The translations under genes were made by a program, and so were the position numbers. The notes under the pieces are model-generated. The model was not told where the DNA came from and did not search any database. It saw nothing but the letters and a program-made list of their open reading frames with translations. A stretch of 18,040 bases of DNA from JAUVXY01 sp964392345 (GTDB lineage Bacteria > Actinomycetota > Humimicrobiia > Humimicrobiales > Humimicrobiaceae), in assembly GCA_964392345.1 (NCBI GenBank), contig CAYMPQ010000033.1:1-18040 (forward strand), in the 5' to 3' direction. This document shows positions 14,367 to 18,040 of this stretch, one piece after another (positions within the stretch are counted from its first letter, which is position 1; the number at the start of each line of letters is the position of its first letter).

Positions 14367-15173
14367 ATGGCTGGCAGGGTTGCTGTAAATGTAAATAATT
14401 TAAGCTATAAATATATTTCAAGCAAAAAAGTAAATAACAAAGACGGAGTTCTCAAAGAAGTCTTAAAAAATATAAATTTTTCTGTTTTTGATGGCGAAAA
14501 GGTATCTATTATAGGTCCGAATGGCGCAGGCAAATCAACTCTTCTTTTAAATATTGCCGGGCTTATAGAAAGCAAGCATAAATCAGGTGAAATACAAATA
14601 TTTGATAAAATATTAAATGAAAAGAACATATTTAATATAAGAGAGCATATCGGGTTTGTTTTTCAAGACCCAAACGACCAATTATTTTCAACTACAGTTT
14701 TTGATGATGTAGCTTTTGGCCTTATAAATTACTTGAATAAGAAGAAAGACGGCAGAGCCAAAAATATAGAGTATATAAGGGAAATAGTAAAGATTAGTTT
14801 AGGCAAAGTTAACCTAAAAAATTTAGAGGACGAGATCCCTCATTTTTTGAGTTTTGGAGAAAAGAAACTTGTGACTTTGGCAACAGTCTTATCTTACGAT
14901 CCAAAGATATTGATTCTGGATGAGCCATCCAGTAATCTTGACCCAAGAAATAGAAGTAATTTTTTAAAGCTGATTAAAAAGATGGATAAAACTATTATTG
15001 TAGCAACTCATGATCTGGATTTAGCTTATGATTTTTCAGACAGGTGCATAATTTTAAATGACGGCAAGATTGTTTTTGATGGAAATTCAAAAGAAATCTT
15101 TAGAGATGAATCTTTTCTAATAAAAAATAATCTGGATCTTCCTTTGATTTTAAGAAGGGAATCTGCACAATAA
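14367..15173 (+). CDS. cbiO: CbiO/EcfA-type ABC ATPase of the metal importer
   Basis: This is the ATPase subunit that powers the ECF importer at the cytoplasmic face. It has 268 residues with all ABC motifs in order: Walker A GPNGAGKST (50-58), Q-loop FVFQDPNDQLF with Gln100, signature LSFGEKK (161-167), Walker B ILILDE (181-186), D-loop SNLD and the switch His215 (VATHDLD). The signature replaces the third residue Gly by Phe, a variant seen in some metal and biotin ECF ATPases. FQDPNDQLFSTTVFDDVAFG is typical of CbiO. ATG 14367 has an AAAGG at 14351-14355, 11 bases away, so initiation is probably modest. It is the last importer gene; a 79-base AT-rich gap with no clear terminator separates it from moeA. 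Confidence 0.94.
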   Translation: MAGRVAVNVNNLSYKYISSKKVNNKDGVLKEVLKNINFSVFDGEKVSIIGPNGAGKSTLLLNIAGLIESKHKSGEIQIFDKILNEKNIFNIREHIGFVFQDPNDQLFSTTVFDDVAFGLINYLNKKKDGRAKNIEYIREIVKISLGKVNLKNLEDEIPHFLSFGEKKLVTLATVLSYDPKILILDEPSSNLDPRNRSNFLKLIKKMDKTIIVATHDLDLAYDFSDRCIILNDGKIVFDGNSKEIFRDESFLIKNNLDLPLILRRESAQ

Positions 15174-15252
15174 GAGAAAAATGTAGATTATAAATATCAA
15201 TCTGATAAAATATTTATATATAGCCAAAACAATAAAATATTGAAATTAAATT

Positions 15253-16470
15253 ATGATATCAGTAAGCGAAGCTCAGCATGAAGTGTTGGGCTCAATAATA
15301 AAAGTTAGAAAAAAGAAAACTCCGCTGCTTGATAGTCTTGGCATGGTGCTGGCTGAAGATATAGTTTCTTATGACGACATACCTGTTTATGATAATTCTG
15401 CTATGGATGGGTATGCTGTAAGGGTTGAAGATGTAAGTGGAGCTGATTATAGTTATCCTGTTAGATTGAAACTGGCAGAAGAGGATATTCCTGCCGGGAA
15501 AGTACCATCTGCAAGACTTGAGCCGGGATGCTGCATGTCTATTATGACCGGGGCCCCAATCCCTGAGGAGTGCAGCGGTGTTGTGATGAAAGAGTATGCA
15601 GAAATAGAAAATGGAAGTGTTTTAATTTTTAGAGAATGCAGCGAAGGAGAGAATATAAGATACAGGGGAGAAGACATAAGAAAGGGTGACACAGTTCTCA
15701 AGAAGGGAAGGCGCATTTACCCTGCAGACATTGGTGTTATGGCTTCAATTAGGATTAGCGAAGTGCTTGTTATCTGTCCTCCAACTGTTGGAATAATATC
15801 AACCGGCGATGAATTACTCGAGACTGGAGATGAGCTTGTAATTGGCAAGGTAAGAGATAGCAACAGCTATTCACTTGCTGCTCAGGTTAAAGAATCAGGG
15901 GCCAGCTACATAAGATATGGTATTGTAAAAGATGAAAAGCGCAATCTTGAAGAAAAAATTCTAAAAGCTCTGTCAGAATGTGATATTTTGCTCATAAGCG
16001 GCGGAGTATCGGCTGGCGACTATGATTATGTCAGGGATGTGCTGGCAGATATAGAGGCAAAGCTTATTTTCTGGAGGGTAAATCAAAAACCGGGCAAGCC
16101 TCTTGCTTTCCTAAAATACAAAGACAAATTCATATTTGGACTTCCAGGGAATCCTGTTTCTGTGATGGTATGCTTTGAAATGTATGTAAGGCCTCTTATG
16201 AAGAAAATGATGGGGTTTAAAAAGTTATTCAGGGATTTGGTTCTGGCTAAAGCTGCCCATGATTTTAAACATAAAATGGGAAGAACAGACTTTACACGCG
16301 TCATAGTTGAGAAAAAGGATGGCGAATATTTTTTCAAGTCTACCGGGATGCAGGGTTCCGGCATATTAACCTCAATGGTAAAGGCTAACGCCGTAGCAGT
16401 ATTTACAGAAAATATGGGAGATGTTGACAGGGGCGGGATGGCGGAAGTGCATTTGTTAAAGGAATTATAA
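15253..16470 (+). CDS. moeA: Molybdopterin molybdotransferase MoeA
   Basis: MoeA inserts molybdate into adenylylated molybdopterin, the last common step of molybdenum cofactor synthesis. The 405-residue protein shows the complete set of signatures: IPVYDNSAMDGYAVR with Asp52, IMTGAPIP (97-104), IRYRGEDIRKGD (135-146), ISTGDEL with Asp185 and Glu187, LISGGVSAGDYDYV with Asp256, and NQKPGKPLAF with Lys279 and Lys282, then FGLPGNPVSVMVCFE. Catalytic residues match the E. coli set by motif. The C-terminal domain IV is present. No strong ribosome binding site precedes ATG 15253. No other molybdenum cofactor gene lies in the window. It follows the nickel/cobalt importer, a pairing that makes sense for an organism with both nickel and molybdenum (or tungsten) enzymes. 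Confidence 0.95.
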   Translation: MISVSEAQHEVLGSIIKVRKKKTPLLDSLGMVLAEDIVSYDDIPVYDNSAMDGYAVRVEDVSGADYSYPVRLKLAEEDIPAGKVPSARLEPGCCMSIMTGAPIPEECSGVVMKEYAEIENGSVLIFRECSEGENIRYRGEDIRKGDTVLKKGRRIYPADIGVMASIRISEVLVICPPTVGIISTGDELLETGDELVIGKVRDSNSYSLAAQVKESGASYIRYGIVKDEKRNLEEKILKALSECDILLISGGVSAGDYDYVRDVLADIEAKLIFWRVNQKPGKPLAFLKYKDKFIFGLPGNPVSVMVCFEMYVRPLMKKMMGFKKLFRDLVLAKAAHDFKHKMGRTDFTRVIVEKKDGEYFFKSTGMQGSGILTSMVKANAVAVFTENMGDVDRGGMAEVHLLKEL

Positions 16471-16485
16471 TTCAAATATCCAGTC

Positions 16486-16566
16486 TTTCCTGAGGGTAAT
16501 TTCTAAAAATTTAAAAAGTGCTATGTTTTTACCCCTAAAACTTTAATTTAGAAATGGTTCAGGAAG
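16486..16566. repeat. Long imperfect inverted repeat (hairpin) downstream of moeA
   Basis: TTCCTGA (16487-16493) pairs with TCAGGAA (16559-16565) over 7 bp, then after a small internal loop ATTTCTAAA (16499-16507) pairs with TTTAGAAAT (16547-16555) over 9 bp. Weaker inner pairing (TTAAA/TTTAA) and an apical TTTTA-CCCC-TAAAA hairpin (16527-16540) continue the structure. The whole 80 bases can fold into one rod. No T-run follows, so it is not a classic terminator. It may be the 3' end of the moeA message, a small RNA, or a small mobile repeat. Confidence 0.6.
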
Positions 16567-16651
16567 TTAATATTAAAATTACTCCATTTTAGCTGTAGTT
16601 TGTAGTAAAGTTGGGGCAAGATGATTAATTGTTGGTGAAATAATTTTTATT

Positions 16652-16680
16652 TTGACAAATTTGAAGTATTAATGTATAAA
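16652..16680 (+). promoter_or_regulatory. Near-consensus sigma-70 promoter for the SorC-type regulator
   Basis: TTGACA (16652-16657), exactly 17 bases, TATAAA (16675-16680). This is the best promoter in the window. Transcription should start near 16687, leaving a leader of about 69 bases before GTG 16756. Confidence 0.75.
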
Positions 16681-16695
16681 TTGTTACAGCTTCGC

Positions 16696-16730
16696 AAAAT
16701 TTTTTTATTTCTTACTATGAAATAAATTTT
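16696..16730. promoter_or_regulatory. Inverted repeat in the leader of the SorC-type gene
   Basis: AAAATTT plus ATTTC (16696-16711, with four extra T) faces GAAAT plus AAATTTT (16719-16730) across a 7-base centre TTACTAT. It lies just after the predicted start site, where an autorepressor would bind. The arms are AT-only apart from one pair, so function is uncertain. Confidence 0.3.
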
Positions 16731-16755
16731 ATATTTATAAGAAGGATGGCAAATT

Positions 16756-17703
16756 GTGATTGATGACAGAATAATTGCCAGGGTGGCAGAGTTATATTAT
16801 CTGCATGGCATAAGCCAATATGAGATTGCGGATAAGTTTAATTTTTCAAAAGCAAAAGTCTGCAGATTAATTAAAGAAGCAAAAAAAAGAAAAGTAATTG
16901 AATTTAGAATAAAAAACATAGATAAAAGAGCTTTAGATTTAGAGCAGGAGATAGAAAAAGCCTTTAAACTAAAAGAGGCAATAATATTTTATAACTCTGA
17001 CATTAAAGGCTACGATGAAAATCTTATTTTCCAGGAAGTCGGTAAGATTGGTGCAGATTATTTAAAAAGAGTTTTGGATAACAACCTGAATTTTGCGGTA
17101 ACTTGGGGGAAAACACTTTATTATACTATAAAGAATCTAAGTGTAGAGAAAAAATATAATGGTATTAATGTTTTTTCAACAATAGGAAGTGTCAATCTTG
17201 CAAAAATAGAATATCAAGCTGTTAACATAAGCCAAATGTTTTCCGAAAGGATTGGGGGCACTTGCTATCCTATTTATCTTCCTTTACTTCTTAAAATATC
17301 TGAATCAAAAGGATCTCTGGCTCGGGTAGAAACAATGATAAATAAGATTATGGGAGATACTTCAAAAATAGACTATTATATTACAGGCGTTGGTGTAATT
17401 TCTAAAAACTCCAGAACATATACACTAGGTGGGTTTGATTTAGATTTCTTCAGAACTTTAACTAGTAAAAAGATTGTCGGAGATGTTGGTTTAAATTTCT
17501 ATGACATTAATGGCAATTTTATAGAATCTGATTTTGAAGACAGAATAGTTAAATTAGGCATTGATAAAATAAAAAAGATTAGGAATAAAATAGCAATAGC
17601 GTTTGGACCTGAAAAAATTGAAGCACTAAAGGGTTTTTTAAAAACTGAGATTGCAGATGTATTCATAACAGATTCAAAAACAGCAGAAAAGTTATTAGCT
17701 TAA
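16756..17703 (+). CDS. SorC-family sugar-responsive transcriptional regulator
   Basis: The 315-residue length and layout fit the SorC/DeoR-like family. An N-terminal helix-turn-helix at about 19-42 (GISQYEIADKFNFSKAKVCR) is followed by a sugar-binding domain (about 57-315) with the NagB/RpiA-like fold. VTWGKTLYYTI, NVFSTIGSVNLA, ERIGGTCYPIYLPLL and GDVGLNFYDINGNF are its characteristic segments. Such proteins bind phosphorylated sugars or related effectors and control nearby catabolic genes. Start GTG 16756 has AGAAGGA at 16740-16746, 9 bases upstream. It stands alone: both flanks are noncoding, so its target may be a gene just beyond the right edge. A link to the two MDR dehydrogenases of this window is conceivable but nothing in the sequence shows it. 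Confidence 0.88.
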   Translation: MIDDRIIARVAELYYLHGISQYEIADKFNFSKAKVCRLIKEAKKRKVIEFRIKNIDKRALDLEQEIEKAFKLKEAIIFYNSDIKGYDENLIFQEVGKIGADYLKRVLDNNLNFAVTWGKTLYYTIKNLSVEKKYNGINVFSTIGSVNLAKIEYQAVNISQMFSERIGGTCYPIYLPLLLKISESKGSLARVETMINKIMGDTSKIDYYITGVGVISKNSRTYTLGGFDLDFFRTLTSKKIVGDVGLNFYDINGNFIESDFEDRIVKLGIDKIKKIRNKIAIAFGPEKIEALKGFLKTEIADVFITDSKTAEKLLA

Positions 17704-18040
17704 CATCAGCATTTAAACTACTCCAAAATTTTCCTCTTAGAATTACTTTACAAATTAAAATAGGTAATTTATATTTTATCCTTAAATTTCATCATAAATA
17801 TCAGTAATTCATCATCTTCCAATTTTTATTTATCTAATAATTTTTCATTGAAATTCTGATTATGTCCAACATTATCATTGGAATTTACTGTTTTATTTTA
17901 GATATTTACTGAATTACAGCTTATTAAAAAGAATTAATCCTAAATTACTAAAAAAATTCTTACGAGGGTTGCAAAAAATAAAAAAGCGCTTATAATTGTA
18001 TTCATAATATTTTTCAGGGAATGAAATATATTACAATATG
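17704..18040. other. AT-rich noncoding right end, no gene seen
   Basis: These 337 bases have stops in all frames and no recognisable RNA gene. Short repeats are visible: TTCCAAT (from 17817) opposite ATTGGAA (from 17876), and repeated TCATCAT words near 17790-17815. The only strong signal is the promoter-like sequence at 17969-17996. The region is probably the long control region of a gene that begins past the edge; an ATG at 18021 has no spaced ribosome binding site. Confidence 0.6.
17969..17996 (+). promoter_or_regulatory. Promoter-like sequence pointing off the right edge
   Basis: TTGCAA (17969-17974), 16 bases, TATAAT (17991-17996). The -10 is perfect and the -35 keeps TTG and the final A. 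Transcription would begin near 18003, and the gene it serves is outside or at the very edge of the window. Confidence 0.5.

Noticed and set aside
17704..18040. CRISPR array or tandem repeat in the right-end noncoding region
   Set aside because: Repeated TCATCAT words are short and irregular; there is no regular repeat-spacer period.

Overview
The window is an AT-rich (roughly one third G+C by eye), gene-dense bacterial chromosome segment. All genes lie on the + strand except one two-gene cassette. It opens with the 3' two thirds of an initiator tRNA-Met. It then carries a housekeeping run: a small lipoprotein-like protein, ymdB, tilS, hpt, ftsH, two tandem zinc-dependent dehydrogenases, and a complete late folate set (folE, folP, folB, folK). 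The order tilS-hpt-ftsH-folE-folP-folB-folK is, from general knowledge, typical of Actinobacteria and partly of Firmicutes. With such low G+C it suggests a low-GC lineage related to one of those groups, probably an anaerobe, but the sequence alone does not fix the taxon. TTG start codons look common (ymdB, ftsH, cbiQ).

Layout. 1-55: tRNA. 199-3620: lipoprotein, RNA-directed phosphodiesterase YmdB, tRNA-Ile lysidine synthase, hypoxanthine phosphoribosyltransferase. 3621-3945: intergenic stretch with a small hairpin-plus-T-run. 3946-5883: membrane protease FtsH. 5973-8037: two MDR dehydrogenases placed between ftsH and folE. 8132-10935: folate operon with its own likely extended -10 promoter. 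10973-12359 (minus strand): an AbiEi/AbiEii-like toxin-antitoxin pair with its own promoter. 12584-15173: an ECF-type cobalt/nickel importer (CbiM/NikM, PDGLE protein, CbiQ, CbiO). 15253-16470: moeA. 16756-17703: a SorC-type regulator behind a near-consensus promoter. 17704-18040: no gene, but a promoter-like sequence aimed at a gene beyond the right edge.

How the genes work together. FolE, FolP, FolB and FolK supply four steps of dihydropteroate synthesis from GTP. TilS, Hpt, FtsH and YmdB are core RNA, purine and proteostasis functions. The importer has an inverted repeat GTGTTAC-N13-GTAGCAC just upstream of its first gene. This closely resembles the nickel-repressor (NikR) box described for several bacterial groups, so nickel rather than cobalt is the favoured substrate. 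MoeA, for molybdenum cofactor, follows directly, so the right half of the window looks like metal supply for metalloenzymes.

The least ordinary points are the NikR-like box, an apparently disrupted cbiQ N-terminus (a short upstream reading frame that reads like the missing CbiQ start), an AbiE cassette between the folate and metal genes, two paralogous dehydrogenases inside a conserved cluster, an extended DHPS, and a long imperfect hairpin after moeA. I did not see a clearly new multi-gene system.
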